Source: Capitulum mitella (Eukaryota > Arthropoda > Thecostraca > Pollicipedomorpha > Pollicipedidae). Taken from it: a stretch of DNA of 64,000 nucleotides. The DNA is taken from contig CP099840.1 of the NCBI GenBank assembly GCA_030062745.1, positions 35,405,101 through 35,469,100 of the forward strand, in the 5' to 3' direction. The translations under genes and the position numbers were made by a program. The notes beneath the pieces were generated by a model that saw only the letters and a list, made by a program, of their open reading frames with translations, had not been told where the DNA came from and did not search any database. Below, piece by piece: positions 47,941 through 60,400 of this stretch; the first letter of the stretch is position 1, and each line of letters opens with the position of its first letter.

Positions 47941-50567
47941 CTGGGCTAGAGTTCAGGCAGACTCGGAAGAATGCCCAACGCCACAACTGCTCCGAATGAG
48001 ACGAGATGCTTTACCAGTACGTTAACAGTGGATTGGGGAAGATGGGAAAGTGGAGGGAATTTCCGTCAATTCAAGGTTCTCTTTTGGCTATACAGTACAC
48101 TTCTTTCAGGTTAAGTGGCAGTGGAAATACGTCAGCCAGGCATTTTTGGAAGATCAAAATCTGTCTTCAACTGAAATACCATGTACTCTGAGAGGCGGCT
48201 GATACCAGAGATGTCGATCCCTATTCTATTGGAAATGCATGACCTCCATGTGGATCTTGGCCACTCCAAAGCTGATTTCGACCCCATTTCTGCCGCTTCT
48301 GACAAGGGAAATGGATATTGATAACGAGAAGACGGGCCGCATTAGATAACAGGTAGTCAGAAAGCATAGAATATTGCGTAAAATGCCCGAAAAGCAGTAG
48401 CGCAGCCACGATTTTCTTCATGGGGAGCCGAGTCAGTGTGGAGTGACATCATACGAATACCGCCTCCTGGAAAGACGATGTGGTATGGTCTTAAAAAAAT
48501 GCGGGCCTAAGGGGAGCTGTTTGGCTGTGCCGGTGTCTAAAACATTGAGAAAAGGAGTAGTGACATGTGGTCAAACGGGGTCGGTGTTCAGGGGTTTCAT
48601 TTTCCATAGGTCTGGTAGTGCGAGAGGGATACCAATATTGTTTGATCCCTACCAACCTCTCCTCCGGGTCTTACCAATGTTTTTTGTTTGAAAATAAATT
48701 CTAAATCACAGTGATGATTCCGTACAGTGTTGTACTACATGAGGATATGTACAATTGGCATTTAACCCGTCCCCGAATGGGGGGGCAGTCGACTCCCCCC
48801 CTTGAGGTTTTTCTGGGGTTGCGAGAGAACCAACGAATGCAGAGTCACGAAACTTTGTGTACCTTTTGCTCCATCAATTTTGCGTCTCGTGTCAAAATTT
48901 TGACCTCAGGTCAGGTCAGGTGCCTGACCTAGGTCAGGTGAAACGGACCTATGTTCCAAAAAAGTTTAGCGCCCTCTAACTTTTTCACAAAACAAGATAT
49001 CTCAATAATACTTTCAGGGATTACTCAACGTGATAGATGCAACAAATCTGCTATCTCAGATTTTTTGGAACTTTCCGGGTCATTGACCCAAGGTCAAGTC
49101 TATTTTTAAGACATATCGTCGTTTTTTCGGAAAATGACGGAATATTCCGTAACATTTTTAGTGTGGAGTGAAGCAGACATCTATTACCGTCATTGGGCAA
49201 AGTATCAGTGACTTCCAGACATTGACCTGAGGTCAGGTCACGAATAACTGTAGTGGGCCAAAATGTACCGCCGTCAAAATCGACGATGAATTACTCAGAA
49301 TGGGTAGAAAATGGCAGAACTAGCTTGCACAGGCGTAAGTAATACCAGGAACTTCAAAAAGTTTGAAAAAGTAGCATATTTTGCAAATAAACAGGCTTTC
49401 GCGAATAAAGCTCCGCCAACTTTGTACATTGGCAACTAATCAATTTTTCCAAAATTTAAGCATGAGAAACCATCACAAGAACCACAAAGATCAATAAAAT
49501 TGACATAGATCGTCTTTTTTCGCGAAAATAAAGGAACGCTAAAATTAGTTCTCGTCAATTTGGTACTGCATACGGCAGCGGCGCACACTGACGGCTGACG
49601 GGAGAATTACGGTGTCTTTAACTCAACGTTTCGGCGCATTTATTGAACAAATCTGAGGAAATTAGACGTGTATCGGCATCCGCTGACATTTACTTGTGCG
49701 CTGGTGCCTTTACCTATGCGTTATTAGTCACAGCCCTTGAGATTCAGGCCATTTCTCGGTCTCATGCAGTCGGCTATGCGAAAACATATATAGGGCGTAA
49801 ATTGGCTTCCATATTATCTAAAACTAAAAATGAGACCAGTTTCGAGCTCTACTCGTCACAGGCTTTCCAACGGTATGCTTATTTTTATCGTGCGACCAAC
49901 TGTTCGTGAGTTAGAGGGGGGGGCAGTCAACTACCCCCCCAGTCGCCGATGTTCGGGACGGACCGACGGTCGTGCACGGGTTAATAAATTCTATCAAGGA
50001 AAATTGTAGGATGTCGTTGGCCAAAACAAAATGGGCCAGATCCGTTGAGAAGCACACATATGGGGAGAGGTCAGCTTTTCGGTCCCTCTGTTCTATCCCC
50101 CCCCCTCCCAGTCGCTTACAGAAAACGGCACGCCTATCTGACACTGAAGGTAAATGCATAATTGGATGGGTAGCAGCTTATCATCCTCACTGTTTCATTC
50201 AATATTTTCACTCAGTGAAAGTATACGGATTTGGACGTGCAGACACCAAACAGGTTCCTGGAACACGAAATACAAGGCCATACGCGTGCCGGGCCGTAGG
50301 ACAAACACTCTTACGTATGGAACAGTTGCTTCCAGGCAGCCTCCCAACTTGTGACTCCTCATACAGCCTCTGACTGCTTAAGACGGGAGCAAATCACTTG
50401 TCCTCTCCCATCTCGGACACCAATTCGAGCTGGCCGGCACAAGCCTTTCTCCCGGAGTAGGTCTCATCTGAAACCACATGAGACAGTAATGCCGCAAACT
50501 CTGTGACGCGATGTTTCGCACGGCTTACCTGCAGCAGCACGCAGACGGTGCCAACGGCGAAATTCAT
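47566..50567 (-). CDS. Secreted six-cysteine protein gene, copy B
   Basis: Exons 50529-50567 and 47566-47940, identical in length to copy A (39 and 375 nt) with the same donor and acceptor, giving 137 residues. All six cysteines of the C-terminal domain are kept, while about ten residues around them differ from A. The Pro-rich region differs at two positions and the signal-peptide region has gained a Cys. The intron is longer (2.6 kb) because it holds a TTAA element at 48766-49980. No frameshift or stop, so both copies look functional. Function unknown. Confidence 0.68.
48766..49980 (+). mobile_element. TTAA-flanked element, family C (1215 bp), in the intron of peptide gene B
   Basis: TTAA at 48762-48765 and 49981-49984. 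Begins CCCGTCCCCGA and ends GTCGTGCACGGG. Copy A has the unoccupied site near 28690 (ttgcatttgataaatt, TTAA mutated to TTGA). The interior is non-coding, with dense AGGTCA/TGACCT words at 48898-48950 and 49222-49242. An inverted copy lies at 53815-55037. Confidence 0.85.
50529..50567 (-). CDS. Secreted six-cysteine protein B, exon 1
   Basis: ATG at 50567, 13 codons of signal peptide, donor ctgcag|gtaagc. Confidence 0.65.
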
Positions 50568-51059
50568 GCTCCCTGACGCTCTGCGACGGGTATCCGACTG
50601 ATCTGCTGTCCGCTGCTGTTGTACCCGACTGCTGTGCTCGGCCTGCTGTGCGGCCACGGACGGCGTTGTGCCTGGTCCGACTGGTGCGGCTGAACTGCGT
50701 GGCGGAGCGGCGCGGCTTGCGGTCTCCGGCAGCTCTGCACCGTCAGCCGGAGCGCCAGGTCATTGCCAAATTCCGGCAGGCCGCTCCCGCCGTCTGCAGC
50801 CGGCGGCCGGCCCGTGCGCAAGGTCGACTGCGGCCTCTCGTCTGCCACCGCGAGGCGCCCGCCTCCGACGCCGGCGTTGTCCGTGACGGCCGTCGTCGTG
50901 CGGTGTTCGCCTCGGACACTCGCCGCGCGTAGGAGTGCCTTCCTTCCGGTGTGTTTTAATTGCGTGCCACCGAGGAACGGGCGAGAACCGTCTTGTTGAC
51001 GCATTTTGGGGATTAATGGTGAATCATAAATAAATCCGATAATACAAACCAACGTTAGG

Positions 51060-52760
51060 AGATATGCCGGGACGTTTTCTCAGTTGTCGGGTCAAATCGT
51101 CTGTCCATCTGCACCAAAGGGCAAATGTTACTTAATCCAAGTTATGGCACTGGATAGGTTATATATACATGGCAGAAAATATCGATCTTCTGCCATGTCT
51201 GACGATGACAACGAACGCAAAAGAACCTCCGAGAACCTCCGAAGTAAACGTCCAACTCTACTTTGTATACTTTTTGAAGACAGCGTCAGTTTCCTTGTCG
51301 TCAAATATGTGTTCCGGTCCAGAGTCCAAACGTGCTGGCGGATCGACGCTTACTTCATACTGTTCGAAAGGTCTGGCGCTCTGCCAGTGAATCGGCTAAT
51401 TTTCGCCGAGAGGATTTTTAAGCTAAAGGATAACACGTCATACGAAATTCACAAACAGCGTCAAACATGGTACAAATTCTTGTCAATTTTGCAGGCAAAC
51501 GGGGCTCGCATCGGCTCGAAACGCGTCGTCTGAAAACGACAGTTGAACGGGCAATCACGTGCCGCACATAATGTTTCAATGCGCACAACACGTACCACTC
51601 ACAAGAGATAGCAATGTGAAAATAACCGTTTCTGAACGATTTCGAAGATTGGGTGTAGTGCTGACAATACAGAGATCGCAGCAACTTGGAAAAAGTACCA
51701 CGACGTAGCTCCATGTACCGTCTTTCGTTCGTTGCTACAGCCGGATGCCATCGGCCCATGGTTTTGGCGCCATACCGCCAGGATGGGGATCATGCACTCA
51801 TTCTCGAAGAAATTATCGATTCTAAGACTTACAGAAGATGCGGGCTGTTTGCTACAAAAATTACATCTTAGTGTAGCATGTGCTTTTGTGCCTCATATCA
51901 ACGCAGAATAAATCGTATTTTGCTGTCGTGACATTACAATTCATCTTTTCGTAGTGATGCACGTTCCAGAGTGGATTTCTCGCAAAAAACTTTCTGGCTG
52001 CAGTGACTGGCTAAATTCACAGTCGAATAAATTAGCTGATGCATGCACGGTTTAGTACCTGAGATCCTTTCAGTAAGAAAAGAAACATTTCGTTTTCGAA
52101 ACAGTCGCGGTTCTAGCATGCTGTGTCGGCAGCTGAAGGTCAGAAGGACTCGAAGTGGGCATTGCCTCGAAGCAAACGAACACTCCAAAATGAAATTTTG
52201 TGTTTTTTTCCTCAGATCTGGAGCCGGCTTTGGCCCAGTGTGCAAGAGGAAGCTGTAAAAGCATTGCCATATGGGGTGGAAAACGTCAATTGCTGTGGTA
52301 TGTGCGTGAATGAACGGAATACGCTTCGCTGTATCTATTTATACATTACATTATCTTGCACATTTGTTCTCGAAACCGGAGATTACATCCAGAAGACTTG
52401 ACAGAGTGACTCGACCTTGGTATGACCGCAAACTATGGAGTGCATAGGGGGAAAGAAAGCTTGTTTCTAGCGAAGTAAGCGCCGAGCCCAATATTTTCAA
52501 TTTGCTTACGGTGCATATATGTTGATATTGATGACCGCTGCCCTCTTGTCTTTATTTCTTTGAAGAGAGGCCGTAATAGCCGCGAGCCTACTGCGAACGG
52601 CTGCAATGTACGTCTGAAGTCTGAAGTCTGAAATCTGATAAAGACACTTGGGTGTTTGGCGTTTTTGCTTCTGTGGTGTCTGAAAGAATAGTGTTTGAAT
52701 TAATCTCTGACCAATAATATGGCAATTCCAGACAAAAATAACGCATTCAACAGGGCTTAT
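51060..52760. other. Right end of copy B
   Basis: Aligns with 29690-31440. No supported gene. Confidence 0.6.
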
Positions 52761-52764
52761 AAAC

Positions 52765-52950
52765 GACTCGCAAAATTGCGAATCTGTTCGAATCTGATTT
52801 ACATCCGAAAAGACCGGTCCTGATTTTGATTCTGATTTACATTGGGAAACACAGAATCGATTCGATTCTTATGACAAAAATCCTTTTTAACTTTACGGCA
52901 TCGATTCGATTCACGATTCATAATTCGTGGTTCGATTAACGATTTAATTT
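52765..52950. repeat. Cluster of GATTCGA/ATCGATTCGATTC words
   Basis: At least eight occurrences of gattcga, cgattcgattc or cgaatc on either strand, starting a few bases beyond the end of copy B. A similar GATTCGAATC cluster is at 2690-2790. Confidence 0.65.
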
Positions 52951-53497
52951 TGTGCCAGATAACAAAAACTGTGTCAGTTTATTTTTGTTGTGATAAAGGC
53001 AATAGCCACGTCATGGGTCCTGTCTTATCCCGGAGGCCGCTTTACGATAGTATTAGGGAACCGTGATAAGGTATATCATGTACCGCATGGTACATGCAAC
53101 GACGACTTTCAGCTTGCCCCAAAACAAGCAGTACGCAAGGACACAGGGAAAAGGTTTGTCTCAAAAAAAGAACCTCCGAGGAGCGCATGGGGTTGACGGG
53201 AAGAAAAGCTCAAGGGAGGAGCCATGACCAAACGCGCATGAGAACGATGAGTAAGGGAAACGAGTGCGCATCAGGGAGTATCCCTTAACAAATGCAAACG
53301 GGAGCGTATCAGGAAGCCGACTACCCACCGATTGCCAGTTTGTTACTGATGTCATTGCGGAGTCACGTCACACGTGGTAAAGTGACAGCCGTCCACTGAA
53401 AGACAGGAAAAAGGGAGAGAATAAAAAAACGCATAAAAATAAGTTGACCAATATTCATCGCTCAACATCGTGAGCATTGAATGGAGCCAATGGCCCT

Positions 53498-53533
53498 GAC
53501 GTCCGCTCAAACCCCGGCGTTTGAGCGGACGTC
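53498..53533. repeat. Perfect stem-loop, 15-nt arms
   Basis: GACGTCCGCTCAAAC, loop cccggc, then the exact complement. Could be a terminator-like or repeat-derived hairpin. Confidence 0.9.
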
Positions 53534-53814
53534 TGGGTGCTTTCTGGGTCTGGACATTTTCTGGTTGTTTTCTGGGTGCTGTTTTCAGCCACATTTTCGA
53601 CATTTCTTTTTACTTGTTGAGACCAATAAAGGCTGGTAATCAGATCTGTCCCTTCCATTGCGCGATCACCGCAAAAGCTTGACCAGAGGCCCAACTTTAT
53701 GTACCTTTGGTATGAAGTTTTCCATACCAAAAGAAATTACTGGTATTGAATTCTATACCAATATTTGTTGTTACGCCCATTCATGTCTTCCTGCTAAAGT
53801 TAAAGTTATGTTAA

Positions 53815-55037
53815 CCCGCGCACGACCGTCGGTCAGTCACAATCATGCGCGACTGAGGGGGGACAGTTGGCCGTTCCCCTCTCACTCACGAACGGTTGGT
53901 CGCACGATAGAAATAAGCACACCGTTCGAAAGCTTGTGACGAGTAGAGCTCGAAACTGGCCTCATTTTTAGTTTTAGATAATAAGATAATATGTAAGCAA
54001 TTTACGTTCTATATATGTTTCCCATAGCCGACTGCATGAGACTGAGAAACGGCCTGAATCTCAAGGGCTATGACTAATAACGCATAGTTAAAGGCACCAA
54101 CGCACAAGTAAAGGTCCGCAAATGCCGATACACATCTAATTTTTCGGATTTGTTCAATATATACGCCGAAACGTTGAGTTAAAGACATACCAATTTTCGC
54201 GCCGGCTGTCGGCGTGCGGCACAGCCGTACGCAAGAAGAAATTGGCGGGAACGAATTTTAGCGTTCCTTCATTTTTGCGAGGAAAGTCTATCCATGTACA
54301 TTTTATTGATCTTAGTGGTTCTTGTGATGGTTTTTCATGCTTAAATTTAGGAAAAAATCTTTAGTTACCAATGTACAAAATTGGCGGGGCTTTATTCACG
54401 AGAACCTGTTTATTTCCAAAACATGCAATTTTCTAAAAACTTTTTGAGGTTCCTGGTATTACTTACGTCTGTGCAAGCCAGTTCTGCCAATTTCTACCCA
54501 TTCTGAGTAACTCATCGCTGATTTTGACGGTGGTACAATTTGGATCACTACAGTTATTCGTGACCTGACCTCAGGCCAATGGCTGGAAGTCATTGATACT
54601 TTGTCCAATGACGGTAACTAGATGTCTGCTTCACTCCACACTAAAAATGTCCTGAAATATTCCATTGATTTCCGAAAAAACGACGGCATGTCTTAAAAAT
54701 AGGCTTGACCTTAGGTCAATGATCCGGAAAATTCTCAAAAATCTGAGATAGCTGATTTGTTGCATCTATCAATATCACTAATCCCTGAAATTGTTATTGT
54801 GATATGCTGTTTTGCAAAAAAGTTAAAGGGCGCTAAACTTTTTTTGACATAGGTCTGTTTGACCTGACCTAGCTCAAGTACCTGACTTGACCTGAGGTCA
54901 AAACTTTGACACAAGGTGTAAAAATAATGAAGCAAAAAGTATACAAAGTTTCGTGACTCTGTGTTTGTTCGTTCTCTCCCAATCCCAAAAAAACCTCAGG
55001 GGGGCGGTCATCGCCCCCCCCCCCAGTCGGGGGCGGG
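53815..55037 (-). mobile_element. TTAA-flanked element, family C (1223 bp), inverted copy
   Basis: TTAA at 53811-53814 and 55038-55041. It matches 48766-49980 in reverse orientation over most of its length (ctttttgcaaaa.. / agcgccc, ttgacctgaggtcaggtca, cgtttcggcgt, catgagac). It lies upstream of the visible SAMHD1 exons. Confidence 0.85.
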
Positions 55038-55716
55038 TTAATACATTATGTTGGATTTCAGGGCTCGATGAATTTATTTTTTCATACCAAAATTTGTTTC
55101 AGTGCTACACCCATGGAGCTTGACCTCACGCCGGCCTGCGCAGCGTACATCACCGGGCATCATTGTGCACAAGGATGGTGCATGAATTCATTCGTCCCGC
55201 CCTAGTTAACGTCATAGCTTGACGTCATTAGGCAAGCTAGAGCGAAGCGTGTTTGCTCTCCGATGTATTGCAAACGAGCTCACTGGCTATGGACTCTACC
55301 ACCAATGGGATTTCCCTACTCTCTATTGCAAAGGGTGCAATCGCGATAAGGTCGTTGAGGTGCGTTAATGACAAAGGAGAAACGACCTTCATGACCTGAA
55401 AGCGCATGATTGGCAGCGTGTGGAACTCCGTAGATCAGCTGTTATTTACTCGATTATGTAGGTAAATACGGCGTTTGCAACGATCCTGACGTGTGACAAA
55501 AACCGGTATTTGTGGGACCGCCAAGTTCAAGTGTGGAAAACTTGAACTTGCTCAGTTCAGGGTACGATGCTGTGGCCCAAGTCACGGTTGAGGATTCAGT
55601 GTAAACTGCAGGGTCGCTCGTTTCTCAGGAGTGTGATACCGGCGTTCGCATTAGTGCGTAGGTCTAAATTTGGCGTGGTTTGATATCCGGTTCAAGCATT
55701 ACCTTTCATTGCAGCG

Positions 55717-56884
55717 CCACAACAGGGTTTGCATGTGCTTTAACCTCCAAAATTGGCAAAGATGCTTTCCCACCTGCCTTGTACTAAATTGTGCCACATA
55801 TGGATCTTAGTCTTAATGTTTCTTTACTTAGGCTTTTATAAATGAAGGATATGGATTCCTTAGATAAGCAGTGTTTCAATACAGCTATAAAAATATGTTT
55901 AATCTGGGCTGTTTCATACAGTTTCAGTAATTCCAGTTATTTTGAGATGGATGTGCTCCAAAGATATCTAGCACTCTACTACCATTTGGACAGTAACCAT
56001 AACTACACCAAACTACTGATCTCTCACTGTTTTTACTGATTGCTTCACTGTCTCATTGTGTTTCTCATAAGCTCACCAAAAGTGCCCATTTTTTTCTTTT
56101 GTAGTTCTTTTGGGCTCCTTGAGACTCTTACTGTCTTAGGTTGATGTGTAGTGTTCTTCTGCTGCCCTTGTCAATATGCAAAACTTGATTTGCTGTGTAT
56201 TTAACCCAGATGAAGCCATGGGTTCACTGTGAGAGCAATTTGTTCAACATCTGACCACACACTAGATCCAGTAAAGGCAAGGTATGAGTGAAACAGTGAG
56301 GCTTGTAGTAAAAGTGGTAATCAGGGAATTCAGTAACAGAAGTTGTAAATTTGGCAACTTTTAAGCAGGATTGAGTGAGGTGAAGCATTATTCCTCCTGC
56401 CATTTGGTAATGACATTACAGCTCAAGAATTTAAGGTTTTTCTACTCAGGCTCATGAACATTTTATTTAGGCTGTGTGTAAACATTTTCAAGCCATATAC
56501 ATGTACATATACATATCCAGGTGAAAAACAATGCATTTTCTCTGCTATAGCTTATGTTCTCTCTGCTTAGTAGTAATGGCATCATTTTCCAGTTTTTGTA
56601 TTAGTTGTTTAAGACTAGGTATTGTTTAAGACTAGATGTTGTTAAAGACTAGATATTTAGTTTAAGACAGATATATGCCAGTGCAACATGAACAAGAAGT
56701 AACATGATGTGACCATTGGCTTGCTCCCAGGCAAAAAGTGTCTTCACAGAAAAGTCATGAATAATGGAACTTTGTGTTGGGGTGGTTGCCAAAAAACAGT
56801 GGAAGGATATTGGAAATAAAAGTGCACAAGAGCAGAATTGCAATGATTATTCATAAATTGTATAGCCATTTTTCTAGATGGTGT
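55717..56884. other. CpG-free stretch (1168 bp) upstream of the first visible SAMHD1 exon
   Basis: No CG dinucleotide between cagCGcc (55715) and gtCGgt (56885). TG and CA are abundant, as after methylation-driven decay. No exon recognised within. Confidence 0.85.
56596..56668. repeat. Minisatellite, ~19-bp unit
   Basis: Four consecutive diverged units of the form gtttaagactagatatt. Confidence 0.8.
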
Positions 56885-57229
56885 CGGTGTGGTGCTGTGT
56901 CATGCCATGTCTTTTCCGAGGTGTATTATCTCATTAGGAGTCTGTACGTGGGCCAGATAGGGGGCTTTTGACATCTCTGTTGCTGAGGTGATCTTATATC
57001 TTCCTGATCTGTCCAAGCTCAGGGGTGCTGACTGGAGAAAAATGCATTTTTTCACAATGAGTGCTTTGTATGTGGTATGCAGCTTATTTACACATTAATG
57101 AACCATGATTATGTGGGTAGAGTGTAAGCAAGGCCCAAAACAGGGTCCAAATTTGCATGGTAGACAATGTTAGGCTCTAAAGTGAATCACAAGCATGGCA
57201 CAGCCAAACCCAAGTTTTCCATGTTCCAG

Positions 57230-57410
57230 AGATGCCCTCCAATTGGAAAGTCTTCAATGACAGTGTGCATGGCCATATCGAGCTGCATCCACTCTGTGTC
57301 TTGGTGATAGATACACCTCAGTTTCAACGTCTGCGGAACATCAAGCAAACTGGTGGAGCATACCATGTATTTCCGGCAGCAGGGCACAACCGCTTTGAGC
57401 ACTCACTGGG
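57230..57410 (+). CDS. SAMHD1: SAMHD1 first visible exon
   Basis: Acceptor catgttccag|ag; donor gg|gtaagt. Carries [10 protein letters not shown], the allosteric-site segment [10 protein letters not shown] and the first metal-binding His (FEH). Confidence 0.92.
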
Positions 57411-60400
57411 GTAAGTTCCTGTTGCTTCCAGTAGTCTGTAGTGTGCGTTTTTCCGCTACTTTTTAAGAGATCGTAGGTAAGTGGATTTTTCCTCCCAGCA
57501 TCGTGTCTGCTTTCCCATTCCACCTATAGAACCATTTTGTGAAATGTTTTGTATGTGTGTTTTATGTAGGGGATGTGGAGTCAAGTACATAGTTATTCTG
57601 GTTCCTGTGTGCTCTCATTTGCATAGAACATGTTCATTATGTCAAGTTGTGCTATCTTGTATGCCAAGGAAGATAGTCCTTGAATCGAAGAGCTGGACCA
57701 CCAAATAGATGGCTGACTTGTAGTATTTATGACCTCATTTGATCTGGAAGACATTGACATAGGGTCGTGAAACTTGCACACTCTAGAGTTCCAAGGTAGT
57801 TTGCAAATGTCTTTTGAGTGTTTTTTTATGCCATGTATGTTGACTTCATTACCCCCTCTGTAATTTCCACAGGCACTCCACCCCCCTTAATAATGGCAAA
57901 GTCAGAATTGGATGCTCCTTATGTTTTTTTTTTGTACCAGCGACCTATTACCCGATTCCCAAGCAGATGTCGAACTTGTCCCTACCCCCTAGAATGGTAA
58001 TCGTGCTAATATCAAACCACGTAGCTGTAGCTCCAATGTTAAGTAACTTTCCAATTTTGTTTTTCTGTATTTTCTACAATTATCAAATTTTCATTGCATT
58101 TGGGAGGCGGCTGCAGAGGGGTTTCGGGAGGTTGAGATGATGAATTTGGGCATTTTGCGGACTTCATAAAGCGCATATCTATTTTACGGACTGTTAATAT
58201 TCGTTAGTAAGGGTTTTAGGGCTTTCCAGAAGTAACTTATCGCATTCTTCTTCCTTTTGTATACCATTCCGGTGACGGGTTTTAGGTGCGGCACCTGTCG
58301 GCGTGTGACATTGTTCGTGCCGGACAGAGTGGCTCACCTGGCGTTGGAGCTGGTGGCCACGCTGCGCAGCAACCAGCCCGAGCTGAACATCACCGACAAG
58401 GACATGGTGTGCGTCGGTCTGGCCGGCCTCTGTCACGACCTGGGCCATGGGCCCTTCTCGCATATGTGGGAGACGTTCATGGCCGAGGTGCGGCCGGAGC
58501 GCCAGTGGAAGGTACTCCCGAGACCGTGTCCAGTCGGCCGGCGACTCGGCGCCCGGTCTGTGACTGGCGTTAAGCCGCGGCAGAGTTTCGTAGCTGTTCG
58601 GACGTGTTGCGTTTGGCCTGGAACGTGCGTAGATTTCAAGGACCTAGGTTAGTAATGTCCGGCTCGAATAAGCATGTACTTATGGTCTGCAGAGTCTACC
58701 ACTTTGGCTCATTGGCTTCAAGAATTGTGAGCTTGGTAGCTGGGAGAAACTTGCATCGTTATTCTTGGGTGTAAGTAACAGTACACAGTGTTCGGTGTTG
58801 GATGCATTGTGTCAACTTCTTTTTCGTCAGACCTAAAACAAATATTGGCGGATGACGCCATTAGACCAGCGCACAGACCTGATCCAGGCGCGTGGAGTCT
58901 GTGGACGCGTGCAGGCTTGGACGACCCCGCTGAGTGGGGGCCCGCTCTGTCCGCAGCACGAGGCGGCGTCGGTGGAGATGTTCCAGCATTTGGTGCGCGA
59001 GAACAACCTGATGCCTCAGTTCCGGGCAGCAGGGCTGGACGACCGCGACATCCTGTTCATCGAGGAGCAGATCGCCGGGCCGTGCAGCGACACGGGCCTC
59101 TACCAGGGCCGCACCGGCGACAAACTCTTCCTGTACGAGGTCAGCGGCACACGGCGGCGGCAGGGAAGCCGCCGGCCGGGGGGGAGGGGGTGACGAGTGT
59201 TCTGGAACGGCATGGGACGGCCTGCTGGCGGACAGGTAGTCTCTGGAACGTCACGGCAAGCGCCGTCAGGAAACTGTGGCCGGACGGTATCTCGGCTCTG
59301 GCTGATAGTTGTGCACAGACTGTAGGTTAGGCACAGACTACAGGTTAGGCATGTTTGGGAGTTTGGTTCTGTGTATTTGTGGGCCGGGCATGAGGATTGT
59401 CTTTTATTGCGTCTTGTCCTCTAGACGTCTAGACGTCTTATCGTCTTTTGTTGCGTCTTGTTACTGACTTATTGCGTTTTGATTCGGTTACTTCCCTTGG
59501 GAAGGATGCTGCAGTGCTGTTGTGTGCGAAACATTGAGATATGATTATGGACTGCCAGTTAACTGTAACCTTCCTTGTGATACGTGGACAGATTATCTCA
59601 AACAAGCGGAACGGTATAGATGTTGATAAGTGGGACTACTTCTGCCGAGACTCGCAAGCGTTGGGGATCAACATCAGCTTTGATTACAAACGGTGCCTTC
59701 TGTATAGCAGGTTAGTGTAACTGGAGCATGGCTGTTTGTGCGTTTTTTAAGTGAATTATCTGAAGTTGGCCTTGCGAATTTTCAGGCTTTGCTACGAAAA
59801 ACATCGCCTGCTAAGTAAGTAGGCCGTTTTGAATTATTGTTCTGTTAACAACATTGCCGTATCTCGGAATGTCCGAACTAGACGGTAAAATGTCCTCGGC
59901 TTGCCAGAAGAAAACAATGGTCAGTCTCAGCTTTTGCCACGCAACACCACGACCTGGCCACTAGGGAAAGACATAACGTTCATTTTTGTCAAGGAAGCCT
60001 TTGCGCCGTTTGGGCACCGATCCCACTGTATGTCGCGCATGAGGCGTCCCCTCCAGTCCCAGACGATTCGAAACAGGGTCTCCCGGCCGAGACCTGAGAT
60101 GTCTGGACCGATCAGAAGAGGGCGGAACTGAGATTGATCGGACGTGGCGGACCTGATCTGTGACGGAAGAAGCTGGGGAGTGATGAAATAGTGTCTGAAT
60201 TGCTGCGAATGCCCTGCCCCAAGTCTCCTCCTCCTTTGGGTAGGGTAAGAACAGGAGAAAGGTATTTACGGCAGAAAATTTGCCTTTTCCTCGACACCGC
60301 ATTTGCACTGTCTGCCCTGTGTCGGTATTCAAACACGGCTTTGTCGACGCTTAATTAGCGTTGTTTGCATTGTCTGGGTATGGATCGAAACATAAATACT

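Larger units (their letters stand above)
37666..52760 (+). repeat. Segmental duplication, copy B
   Basis: Direct copy of 17481-31440. Specific to B are the 5 kb element at 39575-44534 and the TTAA element at 48766-49980. B lacks the TTAA MITE, small MITE and 4.1 kb hAT of A. The duplicate is separated from A by 6.2 kb of mostly repeat DNA. Confidence 0.9.
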
